This document shows positions 16,851 to 25,519 of a DNA stretch of 52,638 nucleotides, piece after piece. The translations under genes were made by a program, and so were the position numbers. The notes beneath the pieces are model-generated. The model saw only the letters and a program-made list of their open reading frames with translations. It had not been told where the DNA came from and searched no databases. Source of the DNA: an uncultured Corynebacterium sp. Its GTDB lineage: Bacteria > Actinomycetota > Actinomycetes > Mycobacteriales > Mycobacteriaceae. Position 1 is the first letter of the stretch, and every line of letters begins with the position of its first letter. The stretch lies in assembly GCF_946223165.1 (NCBI RefSeq), contig NZ_CAMIBP010000017.1:1-52638 (forward strand), in the 5' to 3' direction.

Positions 16851-17939
16851 TTAGCTAAGGCGCTCCGCCATGGAGCCCAGCAGCTCCTGCCATGCGACGA
16901 CGAACTTGTCCACGCCTTCGTGCTCCAGGACGGCAAAGACATCCGCGAGGTCGATGCCGACCTCTTCGAGCTGTGCGAACACGGCGCGGGCGCCCTCGGC
17001 GGATCCGGTGAGCGCATCACCGTGGAGGTTACCCAGTTCGAGGACGGCGTCGATGGTCTTTTCCGGCATCGTGTTGACGGTGTCTGGGCCGGCCAACTCG
17101 GAGACATAGAGCGTGGCCGGGTACTCCGGGTTCTTCACACCCGTCGATGCCCAGAGGGGGCGCTGGACATTGGTGTCCTCCGGCAGGTCTCCGGCCCGCT
17201 GCAGCTCGGTGACGAACAGATCGTAGGCCAGCTGGGCGTTGGCCACGCCGGCCTTGCCGCGGAGTGCGAGGGCAAGATCGGTTCCGATGGCCTCGAGTCG
17301 CTTATCGATTTCGGTGTCGACTCGCGAGACGAAGAAGGAGGCCACCGAGTGAATGGTGGAGACGTCCTTGCCGGAAGCCGCCGCGCGCGCAATACCGTCC
17401 TTAAACGCCTCGATGACCTGGGCGTAGCGCTCGACCGAGAAGATCAACGTCACGTTGACGGAGATGCCCTCAGCCAAGGCATCGGCGATGGCGGGCAGGG
17501 AGCCGTCCGTGGCCGGGATCTTGATCATGAGGTTGGGACGGTCCACGGTGGCCCACAGCTCACGGGCCTGCGCGATGGTGGCCTCGCGGTCGGCGGAGAT
17601 GCGCGGGTCAACTTCGATGGATACGCGGCCGTCGCGGCCGCCAGTGGCGGCGTAGATGTCGGTGAAGACGTCGCAGGCGTTGCGCACGTCATCGATGGCC
17701 AGGGAGTACACCGCCTCGTCCACGGAGGCGCCGGCCTCCTTGAGCTTCGCGATGTCCGCGTCGTAGGCGGTGCCCTGTGACATGGCGGCGGCGAAGATGG
17801 CCGGGTTGGTGGTCACGCCCACGATGGACTTGGAGGCGATGACCTCGGCCAGATTGCCGGACTCGAGACGGTCGCGGGAGAGATCATCGAGCCAGGTGGA
17901 GGTGCCGATTTCGGCGAGGGTGTCGATGTGGTTGCTCAT
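16851..17939 (-). CDS. tal: Transaldolase
   Basis: Moves a dihydroxyacetone unit between sugar phosphates in the non-oxidative pentose-phosphate pathway. The 362 aa protein has GVTTNPAIFAAAM near the N-terminus and NLMIKIPATDGSLPAI, which contains the Schiff-base lysine, then the VNVTLIFSVERYAQV strand. The frame runs back into tkt in another register, but the ATG at 17939, 11 bases after the tkt stop, gives the correct N-terminus (MSNHIDTLAEIGTSTWLD). Translational coupling with tkt is likely. Confidence 0.96.
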   Translation of the reverse strand: MSNHIDTLAEIGTSTWLDDLSRDRLESGNLAEVIASKSIVGVTTNPAIFAAAMSQGTAYDADIAKLKEAGASVDEAVYSLAIDDVRNACDVFTDIYAATGGRDGRVSIEVDPRISADREATIAQARELWATVDRPNLMIKIPATDGSLPAIADALAEGISVNVTLIFSVERYAQVIEAFKDGIARAAASGKDVSTIHSVASFFVSRVDTEIDKRLEAIGTDLALALRGKAGVANAQLAYDLFVTELQRAGDLPEDTNVQRPLWASTGVKNPEYPATLYVSELAGPDTVNTMPEKTIDAVLELGNLHGDALTGSAEGARAVFAQLEEVGIDLADVFAVLEHEGVDKFVVAWQELLGSMAERLS

Positions 17940-17950
17940 GCATGGGCTCC

Positions 17951-20080
17951 TTACTTGGTGGCAGCGCGGGATGCGGTGATCGATTCCTGGGCGGCGGCCA
18001 CGACGGCATCGGCAGTAATGCCAAAGCGCTCGAAGAGCTCGCCGGCCGGGGCGGAGGCGCCGAAGTGCTCTAGGGAGACGGCGCGGCCGTGGGAGCCGAG
18101 GTACTTGTACCACGGCATGGCCAGAGCGGCTTCGACGGTCACGCGGGCGGTGACTGCGGCCGGGAGGACGGACTCGCGGTAGGCCTCGTCCTGCTCGTCG
18201 AACCACTCCAGGCACGGCGCGGAGACGACGCGAGCAGCGGTGCCCTCGGCCTCGAGCGCCTTCGCGGCCTCGACGGCCAGCTGCACCTCGGAGCCGGTGG
18301 CGATGAGGATGACGTCCGGGGTCTCCTTGGAGCCCTCCACCAGTGTGTAGGCGCCGCGGCGCACGCCGTCGTGCGCCTTCTCCTTCGTGCCTTCCAGGAC
18401 CGGGAGGTTCTGGCGAGACAGCGCCAGGCCCTTCGGGGCGGCCTTGTACTCGAGGGCAGCGGCCCAAGCCTGGGCGGTCTCGTTGGCGTCGGCCGGGCGG
18501 ATGACCGACAGGTTGGGGATGGCGCGCAGCGCGGCGAGGGTCTCGACCGGCTGGTGCGTCGGGCCGTCCTCGCCGAGGCCGATGGAGTCGTGCGTCCACA
18601 CGTAGTAGGTGTCCGTAGACATGAGGGCGCCCAGACGGACGGCCGGGTACATGTACTCGGAGAAGATGAGGAAGGTGCCGCCGTAGACGCGGGTATTGCC
18701 GTGCAGGGCAATACCGTTCATGATGGCGGACATGCCGTGCTCGCGGATACCGAAGTGGAGGTTGCGGCCGTAGGGCTGCGCGGTCCAGGCGTCCGTGGTA
18801 ATTGACTCCGGGCCGAAGGAGTCGGCGCCTTTGATGACGGTGTTGTTGGAGCCGGCCAGGTCGGCCGAGCCGCCCCATAGCTCCGGCAGGGTGGCGGCGA
18901 GGGCCTGGATGGCGGCCTCGGAGGCCTTGCGGGTGGCGACGGACTCACCGGCGTCCCACACGGGAAGCTCGGCGTCGAAGCCGGCCGGCAGCTCGCGGGC
19001 GGCCAGACGGTCGAAGAGTTCCTTCTTCTCCGGGTTGGCGGCGGCCCAGGCGTCGAACTTCTTGTTCCACGCGGCGTGCTTCTCGGAGCCGCGCTGGGCC
19101 AGCGTGCGGGTGTGGGCGATGACCTCTTCAGCGATGAAGAAGTCCTGCTCCGGGTTGAAGCCCAGCACCTCCTTGGTGGCCGCGACCTCGTCCGCGCCCA
19201 GGGCGGCACCGTGCACGCCGCCGGTGTTCATCTTGGTCGGCGCCGGGTAGCCAATGACGGTCTTGACGCGGATGAAGGACGGCTTGTCGGTGACCTTCTT
19301 GGCCTCCTCGGTGGCGGCGAGGATAGCCTCGACGTCCTCGCCGGACTCGACAGTTTGGACATGCCAGCCGTAGGCGGCGTAGCGGTCGATGACGGACTCG
19401 TTGAAGGCAATGTTGGTGTCATCTTCGATGGAGATGCGGTTGTCATCCCAGAAGACGATGAGGTTGCCGAGCTTCTGCGTGCCGGCCAGAGAGGATGCCT
19501 CCGAGGTCACGCCTTCCTGGACGTCGCCGTCCGAGCAGATGACGTAGACGAAGTGGTCGAACGGGGACTCGCCGGCCGGGGCCTCCGGATCAAACAGTCC
19601 ACGCTCGCGGCGGGCGGCCATGGCCATGCCCACTGACGACGCCAGGCCCTGACCCAGCGGGCCGGTGGTGATTTCCACGCCCTTGGTGTGGTGAACCTCT
19701 GGGTGGCCCGGGGTGAGCGAGCCCCAGGTACGCAGCGACTTCAGGTCTTCCATCTCGAGGCCGAAGCCGCCGAGGTACAGCTGGATGTACTGGGTCAAGG
19801 AGGAGTGGCCCACGGACAGCACGAAGCGGTCCCGACCGGCCCACTCGGTGTCATTCGGATCGTGATTCAGGACGCGCTGGTAGAGCGTGTAGGCAAGCGG
19901 CGCCAGGGACATGGCGGTGCCCGGGTGGCCGGAGCCGCACTTCTGGACAGCATCGGCAGCGAGGATGCGGGTGGTGTCGATGGCCTGGGTGTCAAGGTCG
20001 GTCCAGTCTGCCGGGTACCGGCGGACGGTCATGGCCTCGAGTTCGGGGGTCAGCCCGTTGTTTGCTTCGATATGCGACAT
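17951..20080 (-). CDS. tkt: Transketolase
   Basis: Thiamine-diphosphate enzyme transferring two-carbon units in the pentose-phosphate pathway. The 709 aa protein shows GSGHPGTAMSLAPLAYTLY, the ThDP-binding SDGDVQEGVTSEASSLAG with the later DDNRISIE, and the pyrimidine-domain stretch HFGIREHGMSAIMNG. The ATG at 20080 gives MSHIEANNGLTPELEAMT, close to the usual actinobacterial start. It heads the minus-strand tkt-tal-zwf-opcA-pgl set and is divergent from ctaB. Confidence 0.96.
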   Translation of the reverse strand: MSHIEANNGLTPELEAMTVRRYPADWTDLDTQAIDTTRILAADAVQKCGSGHPGTAMSLAPLAYTLYQRVLNHDPNDTEWAGRDRFVLSVGHSSLTQYIQLYLGGFGLEMEDLKSLRTWGSLTPGHPEVHHTKGVEITTGPLGQGLASSVGMAMAARRERGLFDPEAPAGESPFDHFVYVICSDGDVQEGVTSEASSLAGTQKLGNLIVFWDDNRISIEDDTNIAFNESVIDRYAAYGWHVQTVESGEDVEAILAATEEAKKVTDKPSFIRVKTVIGYPAPTKMNTGGVHGAALGADEVAATKEVLGFNPEQDFFIAEEVIAHTRTLAQRGSEKHAAWNKKFDAWAAANPEKKELFDRLAARELPAGFDAELPVWDAGESVATRKASEAAIQALAATLPELWGGSADLAGSNNTVIKGADSFGPESITTDAWTAQPYGRNLHFGIREHGMSAIMNGIALHGNTRVYGGTFLIFSEYMYPAVRLGALMSTDTYYVWTHDSIGLGEDGPTHQPVETLAALRAIPNLSVIRPADANETAQAWAAALEYKAAPKGLALSRQNLPVLEGTKEKAHDGVRRGAYTLVEGSKETPDVILIATGSEVQLAVEAAKALEAEGTAARVVSAPCLEWFDEQDEAYRESVLPAAVTARVTVEAALAMPWYKYLGSHGRAVSLEHFGASAPAGELFERFGITADAVVAAAQESITASRAATK

Positions 20081-20421
20081 AAGTGTCTACAGCCTCACTC
20101 ACTACTGAAGGGTGGTCTTGATTACTGACTTCTCTAGTGTAGACGTTTGGTCCCTGTCGCCGTCCGCACATGGCGGCATTTGATTCCGCGCGTGATTCCT
20201 TGCGCGCACTGGGCGGCCGACGACGGGACGGCTGGGGTGCAGCCGGTCAACACGCGCGGCCCAGGATTACGGTTTGGGGGAGGAAGCGGGTAGTCTGTGA
20301 GGGCTAACCAAGAGCGGTCGCGCCTGCGCAATTTCACGAACGGTTGACGCCGAGGTGGAACTTTATGTGGATGCTCAGCGACTAGTATCTTGTGAGTCCC
20401 TAGTCCGCGACTGCGCGGGAT
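20081..20421. other. Divergent intergenic region between tkt and ctaB (341 bases)
   Basis: No gene is supported here. It should hold the back-to-back promoters of tkt (minus) and ctaB (plus). A TACACT hexamer on the minus strand lies about 56 bases before the tkt ATG, and TAGTAT (20383-20388) lies 34 bases before the first possible ctaB start. The middle is GC-rich with no strong inverted repeat that I can see. Confidence 0.55.
20136..20141 (-). promoter_or_regulatory. Candidate tkt -10 element
   Basis: Minus-strand TACACT fits the corynebacterial -10 pattern and would give a tkt leader of roughly 50 nt, with a GAGG ribosome-binding site before the ATG. The -35 is not obvious. Confidence 0.4.
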
Positions 20422-21426
20422 GTGGGGCAGTGGCGCGCCGAACCGCGGCGCGGTACGAAACGTATGTGGAGGCCTATTTCCTTGGAGACCCTAAAGGCGT
20501 ATTTTGCGCTGACGAAGCCCAGGATCATTGAGCTCCTGCTCGTCGCCGCTATCCCGGCCATGCTGCAGGCGCAGCGTGGTATTGAGGCCGTCTCCGACAA
20601 CATCTGGCTCATCATCTCCACCATTTTTGGCGGGTGGATGGGCGCGGCCGCGGCACATACGTTCAACAACGTCATCGAATTCGAACTCGATCAGAAGATG
20701 CAGCGCACCCGCGCTCGGCCGCTGGTGCGCAAAACCATTCCGCGGCGCAATGCGGCCATCTTCGCCTGGATCATGCTGGGGTTGTCCATTCTGTGGCTCG
20801 GCGTGCTGGCTCACTCGTGGCTCGCGGCCTTCTTCGTCATCCTGACGAACTTCTTCTACGCGATCGTGTACACCAAGTTCCTTAAGATGCGGAACTCCCA
20901 GAATATTGTCTGGGGCGGTCTAGCCGGATGTATGCCCGCCATGGTGGGCTGGGCTGTCATTCGCGACAACGCTCCCGCCGCGGAGCCGGACCGCTGGTGG
21001 CAAGCCATCGTGCTGTTCCTCATTATCTTCTTCTGGACCCCGCCGCACACGTGGGCGCTGGCCATGAAGTACAAGGAGGACTATAAGGCAGCCGGTGTGC
21101 CCATGCTGCCCGTCGTCGCCCCAGAGGTTGAGGTTACTCGGCAGATTGTCTGGTATACCGTCGGCACCGTCCTCGTGACGTTCCTTATCATCCCGGCTGC
21201 GTCGTGGATCTACCTCGTTGCCGCCGTTGGCTCGGGTGCCGTGTTCTTGTGGATGGCCATCCGGCTTCACCAAGGCGTGACCAAGGGTGAGAAGGTCAAG
21301 CCTATGCGCCTGTTTATCTACTCGAACAATTACCTGTCGGTGCTGTTCATCGGCCTGTCCGTCGATGCCGTCTTGGGCTGGGAGCCCATTGGTCGCATGC
21401 TGGGTTGGTCGCCCATCTTGTTCTAG
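20422..21426 (+). CDS. ctaB: Protohaem IX farnesyltransferase (haem O synthase)
   Basis: Integral-membrane UbiA-type prenyltransferase that adds a farnesyl group to haem B, giving haem O for cytochrome oxidase. Motifs are YFALTKPRIIELLLV at the first segment, NNVIEFELDQKMQRTRARPL (the Asp-rich prenyl-diphosphate/Mg site) and FWTPPHTWALAMKYKEDY, a family signature. About eight or nine membrane segments are visible. The start is uncertain: the GTG at 20422 gives 334 aa, the ATG at 20464 gives 320 aa; neither has a strong ribosome-binding site. It is divergent from tkt and convergent with qor. Confidence 0.94.
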   Translation: MGQWRAEPRRGTKRMWRPISLETLKAYFALTKPRIIELLLVAAIPAMLQAQRGIEAVSDNIWLIISTIFGGWMGAAAAHTFNNVIEFELDQKMQRTRARPLVRKTIPRRNAAIFAWIMLGLSILWLGVLAHSWLAAFFVILTNFFYAIVYTKFLKMRNSQNIVWGGLAGCMPAMVGWAVIRDNAPAAEPDRWWQAIVLFLIIFFWTPPHTWALAMKYKEDYKAAGVPMLPVVAPEVEVTRQIVWYTVGTVLVTFLIIPAASWIYLVAAVGSGAVFLWMAIRLHQGVTKGEKVKPMRLFIYSNNYLSVLFIGLSVDAVLGWEPIGRMLGWSPILF

Positions 21427-21441
21427 GCGGTAGCGGGAGCC

Positions 21442-21547
21442 GCTTCTTAAAACGTTGACCCCAAACCGTTGACCTCGGGAATTTTGGCGACTATGAGGAG
21501 TGCCAGCTTCCCGAGGTCAACGGTTTAAAAGGCTCATTTTAAGAAGC
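21442..21547. repeat. Nested two-level inverted repeat between ctaB and qor
   Basis: Outer arms GCTTCTTAAAA (21442-21452) and TTTTAAGAAGC (21537-21547) are perfect 11-base complements. Inner arms AAACCGTTGACCTCGGGA (21463-21480) and TCCCGAGGTCAACGGTTT (21509-21526) are perfect 18-base complements. The 28-base loop holds a further TGGC/GCCA pair. A second, imperfect copy of the inner motif (AAACGTTGACC) sits at 21450-21460. It may be the bidirectional terminator for the convergent ctaB and qor genes, but its layered symmetry also suits a mobile repeat or a protein-binding site. Confidence 0.8.
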
Positions 21548-21572
21548 CCACTGCATGGGGCGGGCGACGCGG

Positions 21573-22535
21573 CTAGCGCACGCGCAGGACGATCGAGCCG
21601 GTGGTCTTGCGCGCCTGCAAATCTCGGTGAGCCTGGGCGGCCTCAGCCAGCGGGTAGGTGGCACCCACCCGGAAGTTGAGCCAGCCGTCGGCCACGCCGT
21701 CCACGACTGCCTGGGCGCGCTCAGCAAACTCACCAGGGCCTGCGGTCCACGCGCCGAGAGAAGGACGGGTGAGGAAGAGCGAGCCGTGCTTGTTGAGCAC
21801 CTGGGGGTCAACGGGCTCAACGGGACCGGAGGCCGCACCGAAGAGGCAGACGGTGCCGCGGGGGCGCACGACCTCCAGGGATTCTTGGAACGTGTCCTTG
21901 CCCACGCCGTCGTACACCACGTCGACGCCTCGGTTGCCGTTGAAGCGGCGGACCTGCTCCGCCAGGCTTGCGCCGTAGCGGAAGACGTGATCCGCGCCGG
22001 CCTCGTAGCTCAGCTGCTCCTTTTCATCGCTGGAGACAACCGTGTAGACGGCAGCGCCGAGCTTCTTGGCCATCTGAGTAGCAACGAGGCCCACGCCGCC
22101 GGCGCCGGCCGTGATGAGGCAGCTTGAGTCCGGGCCAAGCTCGTAGACGCCGTGGGTGAGGTAGTGCGCCGTCATTCCCTGCAAAAGCATGGAAGCAGCA
22201 ACGTCGGCGTCGACGGATTCAGGCACGCGGATGAGGCGGTTGCGCTTGACGCACACCTGCTCGGCGTAAGACCCGAGGGCGTCATCCCAGGCCACGCGGG
22301 TGCCTTCTTCAAATTCACCGCGCGGATCGGACAGCACGCGGCCTGTTCCTTCAAAGCCGAGGGCAAAGGGGGTTGCGTGGTGGTACGTGCCTTCGCGGTA
22401 GTAGGTGTCAATGTAGTTGACGCCCGCCACGTCCACGGCGACCAGGACCTGATCGTCAGTAGACGTGGGGGCGTCAACCTCGGCGTAGGTGAGGACTTCG
22501 GGACCGCCATGGCGGGGGACTGTGATCGCAAACAT
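21573..22535 (-). CDS. qor: Zinc-independent quinone oxidoreductase
   Basis: NADPH:quinone reductase-like member of the medium-chain dehydrogenase family. The 320 aa protein has GVNYIDTYYREGTY near the N-terminus, typical of the QOR branch, and the cofactor-binding ITAGAGGVGLVATQMAKKLGA motif (about 145-165). The cysteine ligands of the zinc-binding ADH branch are absent. The frame extends upstream into ctaA, but the ATG at 22535 gives MFAITVPRHGGPEVL. It starts 19 bases after ctaA and is probably co-transcribed. Substrate cannot be told from sequence. Confidence 0.9.
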   Translation of the reverse strand: MFAITVPRHGGPEVLTYAEVDAPTSTDDQVLVAVDVAGVNYIDTYYREGTYHHATPFALGFEGTGRVLSDPRGEFEEGTRVAWDDALGSYAEQVCVKRNRLIRVPESVDADVAASMLLQGMTAHYLTHGVYELGPDSSCLITAGAGGVGLVATQMAKKLGAAVYTVVSSDEKEQLSYEAGADHVFRYGASLAEQVRRFNGNRGVDVVYDGVGKDTFQESLEVVRPRGTVCLFGAASGPVEPVDPQVLNKHGSLFLTRPSLGAWTAGPGEFAERAQAVVDGVADGWLNFRVGATYPLAEAAQAHRDLQARKTTGSIVLRVR

Positions 22536-22554
22536 AGCCCCACTGTATCTTTTC

Positions 22555-23583
22555 CTAGGCGGCGGTGGTGGCCTTTCCGCGCGCTGCGAGGGCTGCCTGG
22601 CGGGCCGCATATTTTTCATCCGCGGAGGCGTTGCCAGCGATATACGCGACGCCATCGCGCACACGACGGTAGCCCTGGGCCCACAACAAAGCGGTGCAGG
22701 CCGTCACGATGGAGGCGAAACCGATGTGGATGGGGACCGTCCAGCGCGGCACGTGCTGGTAGAACTGGAACACGCCAATGGCCCATTGGCACAGGATGAC
22801 CGCGATGAGTATAAGGCCGGCGAGCTTGGACTCGTGGGTGGCCTTGAAGCGGTAGAGCAGGATGACCGCGATGATGGTGAGCGCCAGGTACGCGTACATG
22901 CATATCGCGTGGTAGATGGCCATGTGCTCCGTGTTGACCTCGAGGCGGCCTTCCATGCCCACGCCATCGTCGCCCGAGTGAACACCGGAGCCGGTCACCA
23001 TGGTGCCGGTCATGAGGACGACGGCCAGCGCCATGGTGGCCAGCGCAGCGAGCCAGCGGACGGTGTTGGGGAACAGGTGCTGCGGGGTGCCGTCGTCCGG
23101 TTCGGCGCAGCGAACGTAGAGCATGCCGGCCAGCCACACGAGGACCATGGACGGCAGGAAGTGCAGGGCCACCGCCCACCACTGAAGCTTAAGGAACACG
23201 GAGATCGCACCGATGATGGCCTGGACAACGATGCCGGCGACGTTGAGCCAGGCATAGACCTTGAGCTCGGTGCGGCGGCGTGCCTGGTACATGGCGATGA
23301 CGGCGGCCGCGGCGGCGGCCGAGACCACGAAGGTGAGCATGCGGTTACCGAACTCGATAGCCTGGTGAACCATCGGCGCCGCTCCCTGAAGCGGAACGAG
23401 GCTGCCCGGGTGGCACTCCGGCCACGTGATACAACCTAGGCCAGATGCGGTGACGCGGACGATGGCGCCGGAGACGGTGATGCCGCCCTGGCATACCAGG
23501 AGCACCATGACGATGATGCGCTGCTGGTGCACGGTGGGCACCGCGTCGCGGAAGAAGATTCGGATCCGATCAAAGATGTTCAC
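22555..23583 (-). CDS. ctaA: Haem A synthase
   Basis: Membrane monooxygenase oxidising haem O, the CtaB product, to haem A. The 342 aa protein has eight predicted membrane segments, histidines in HQAIEFGNRML and VALHFLPSM suitable as haem ligands in the first half and AIYHAICMYAYL and VPIHIGFAS in the second. The first extracellular loop carries the paired cysteines GLGCITWPECHPG typical of the Gram-positive type. The GTG at 23583 has no ribosome-binding site; a TAGTGT hexamer sits 7 bases upstream, suggesting a leaderless transcript. Confidence 0.93.
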   Translation of the reverse strand: MNIFDRIRIFFRDAVPTVHQQRIIVMVLLVCQGGITVSGAIVRVTASGLGCITWPECHPGSLVPLQGAAPMVHQAIEFGNRMLTFVVSAAAAAAVIAMYQARRRTELKVYAWLNVAGIVVQAIIGAISVFLKLQWWAVALHFLPSMVLVWLAGMLYVRCAEPDDGTPQHLFPNTVRWLAALATMALAVVLMTGTMVTGSGVHSGDDGVGMEGRLEVNTEHMAIYHAICMYAYLALTIIAVILLYRFKATHESKLAGLILIAVILCQWAIGVFQFYQHVPRWTVPIHIGFASIVTACTALLWAQGYRRVRDGVAYIAGNASADEKYAARQAALAARGKATTAA

Positions 23584-23590
23584 GGTCTAG

Positions 23591-23596
23591 ACACTA
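23591..23596 (-). promoter_or_regulatory. Candidate -10 element of a leaderless ctaA transcript
   Basis: Minus-strand TAGTGT ends 7 bases before the ctaA GTG, so transcription would start at or next to the start codon. The lack of any Shine-Dalgarno sequence before this GTG supports the reading. Confidence 0.4.
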
Positions 23597-23706
23597 CCTA
23601 GTTGTGGGGTTTTGCTTGAAAAATATTCCCGGCTTTTCCGATGATATGGACAAATCTCACATCTTCGGACAGTCGGGAACTGGGTGCATCGAGGAGTCTC
23701 TCGTGG

Positions 23707-24471
23707 TTAGCCGTCGAAGCGGAACCACTTGACAGCGAGGATGGAGGCCACGGTGGCCCAGCCCACGAGGAAAAGCAAGGGGACGACGGGGAATTCGCCG
23801 GCGAAGGCGTCCGTGAGCCCGCCGGCGAGTGCGACGGTGGGGATGACGTTGAGCCACCCGTTGTGGCCAAGGCCCTGGGAGTAGAGCACCCACCCCACGA
23901 TGCCGAGGAGGATGAACCAGATGAGGTTGGCCATGGCGAGGACCATTTCAGAGCTCAGTGTGCCACCCAGGATCAAGCCCATGGCGGTAAACGCCGCAAC
24001 GCCGACGGCGAGGGTGATGGCGCCCAGGACGAGCCCGCCGGCGGTGGTGCGGAACCCAACGAGGTAGGCCGTAACGCCGAGGACGAGGACCTGGAGCACC
24101 ACCATAGACAGCACACCGATAATCTTGCCGCCGATGATGGCCCAGGCCGGCACACCGGAGGCGCCGCTGCGCTTGAGGGCGCCGTAGCGGCGGTCGAACG
24201 CCAGCGAGATGGCTTGGCCGGTAAATCCCGCGGACGTCGCCGCGACAGCAAGGACCATGGGGAAGAGCTGCTCGATGCCGCCGACGGCATCGTTGAAGCG
24301 GACGTGGGAGCCGCCCAGCAGGAGGGCGACGGGAACGACGATGGACAGCAGCTGTTGCTCCCCGTGGCGGAGCATCAACTTGCTTTCGATGCCGCCTTGC
24401 GCGCGCAGGATATTCCACACGGTGGCACGCTGCGGCGCTGGGGTGAAGGTGCCCGGTGCAAACGACGTCAT
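23707..24471 (-). CDS. ABC transporter permease (ABC-2 type exporter)
   Basis: Membrane subunit of an exporter, encoded 52 bases downstream of its ATPase. The 254 aa protein has six predicted membrane segments starting near residue 40 and the FDRRYGALKRSG stretch typical of ABC-2 permeases related to drug or lipid export. The mptB-ATPase-permease-(sufR divergent) order matches the mycobacterial Rv1456c-Rv1459c region as I recall it. The substrate is unknown; association with mptB may suggest a cell-envelope compound, but that is inference. Confidence 0.88.
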   Translation of the reverse strand: MTSFAPGTFTPAPQRATVWNILRAQGGIESKLMLRHGEQQLLSIVVPVALLLGGSHVRFNDAVGGIEQLFPMVLAVAATSAGFTGQAISLAFDRRYGALKRSGASGVPAWAIIGGKIIGVLSMVVLQVLVLGVTAYLVGFRTTAGGLVLGAITLAVGVAAFTAMGLILGGTLSSEMVLAMANLIWFILLGIVGWVLYSQGLGHNGWLNVIPTVALAGGLTDAFAGEFPVVPLLFLVGWATVASILAVKWFRFDG

Positions 24472-24523
24472 GGGTTTTCTTTCTTTCCAGGGTCTCTAAA
24501 GATGCTGTGTGATTGGGGGCGGT

Positions 24524-25513
24524 TTAGCTCCGCAGCTGCCGCCCGGTGAGCTCAAGGAAGACGTCCTCGAGGGTAGCCTGGGAGGTCTCGATGTGGCGGG
24601 TCATGACGCCCTGGCGGGCGAGTTCCGCCGTCAGCGCGGCGAGTAATGACGGCGTCACGGAATCGGCACCCGCGGCGGCCACGTCGATGACATAGTGCAG
24701 CGGACGAACGGTCTCGGCGGTGATCCCGGCGGAACGGAGCGCCGTGAGGTCTACCTCGGACTCGGTCTCGAAGCTCAAACGTCCGGTGGAGGCGGCGCGC
24801 ATGAGTTCGCCCGGAGTGCCCTCCGCGACGGCGCGCCCGTGATCGATGATGAGGACCCGATCCGCTAGGGCCTGGGCTTCGTCCATGAGGTGAGTGGTGA
24901 GCACGATGGAGACGCCGTCGCGCTTGAGCGCGGAGACGAGTTCCCAGACCGCGAGGCGGGACTGGGCATCCATGCCGGCCGTCGGCTCGTCGAGGAAGAC
25001 GAGCTCGGGGCGGCCGATGATGGCGAGTGCCAGCGATAGGCGCTGTTGTTGGCCGCCGGATAGCCGGCGATAGGTGTTGTGTGCGACGCCGCCCAGTCCG
25101 AGGGTGTCGATGAGCCAGTCGGGATCGAGGGGGTTGGCGTTGTAGGACGCGGCGAGCTTGAGCATCTCGCGTACGCGAATGCCCGAATAGGAGCCGCCGC
25201 CCTGGAGCATGATGCCGATCTTTTCGCGGACGGCATCGGGCTGCGCGGAGGGATTGAGCCCGAGGACGTCGATGGTGCCGGTGGTCGGCGACGTAAAGCC
25301 CTCACACATCTCAATGGTCGTGGTTTTGCCAGCGCCGTTGGGGCCCAGGAGACAGAGGAGCTCGCCGCGCGCGACGGAAAACGATAGACCGTCGACTGCG
25401 GGTTTGGTTCCGTAGAGCTTTGTTACCTGGTTGATGGTGAGTGCGGCATCCGCGGGGTGGCTCGCGTGTTGGCCGGCGTGCGCGTCACCGGTTCCACCAA
25501 AAGTTGTATTCAC
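24524..25513 (-). CDS. ABC transporter ATP-binding protein
   Basis: ATPase partner of the downstream ABC-2 permease. The 329 aa protein has Walker A GPNGAGKTTT (about 58-67), signature RLSGGQQQRLSLALAI, Walker B LVFLDEPTAGMD and the H-loop in LTTHLMDEA. A further C-terminal domain (about 245-329) is common in exporters of the DrrA type. It starts 6 bases after the mptB stop, so the three genes form one operon. Confidence 0.92.
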   Translation of the reverse strand: MNTTFGGTGDAHAGQHASHPADAALTINQVTKLYGTKPAVDGLSFSVARGELLCLLGPNGAGKTTTIEMCEGFTSPTTGTIDVLGLNPSAQPDAVREKIGIMLQGGGSYSGIRVREMLKLAASYNANPLDPDWLIDTLGLGGVAHNTYRRLSGGQQQRLSLALAIIGRPELVFLDEPTAGMDAQSRLAVWELVSALKRDGVSIVLTTHLMDEAQALADRVLIIDHGRAVAEGTPGELMRAASTGRLSFETESEVDLTALRSAGITAETVRPLHYVIDVAAAGADSVTPSLLAALTAELARQGVMTRHIETSQATLEDVFLELTGRQLRS

Positions 25514-25519
25514 GGGAGA

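Noticed and set aside
16727..17107. Long N-terminal extension of zwf
   Set aside because: It reads through tal and its terminator in another register and is Ser/Pro-rich noise; the GTG at 16726 has a ribosome-binding site and the family start.
17940..18878. Long N-terminal extension of tal
   Set aside because: It overlaps the tkt coding region, with arginine/glycine-rich shadow translation; ATG at 17939 gives the true N-terminus.
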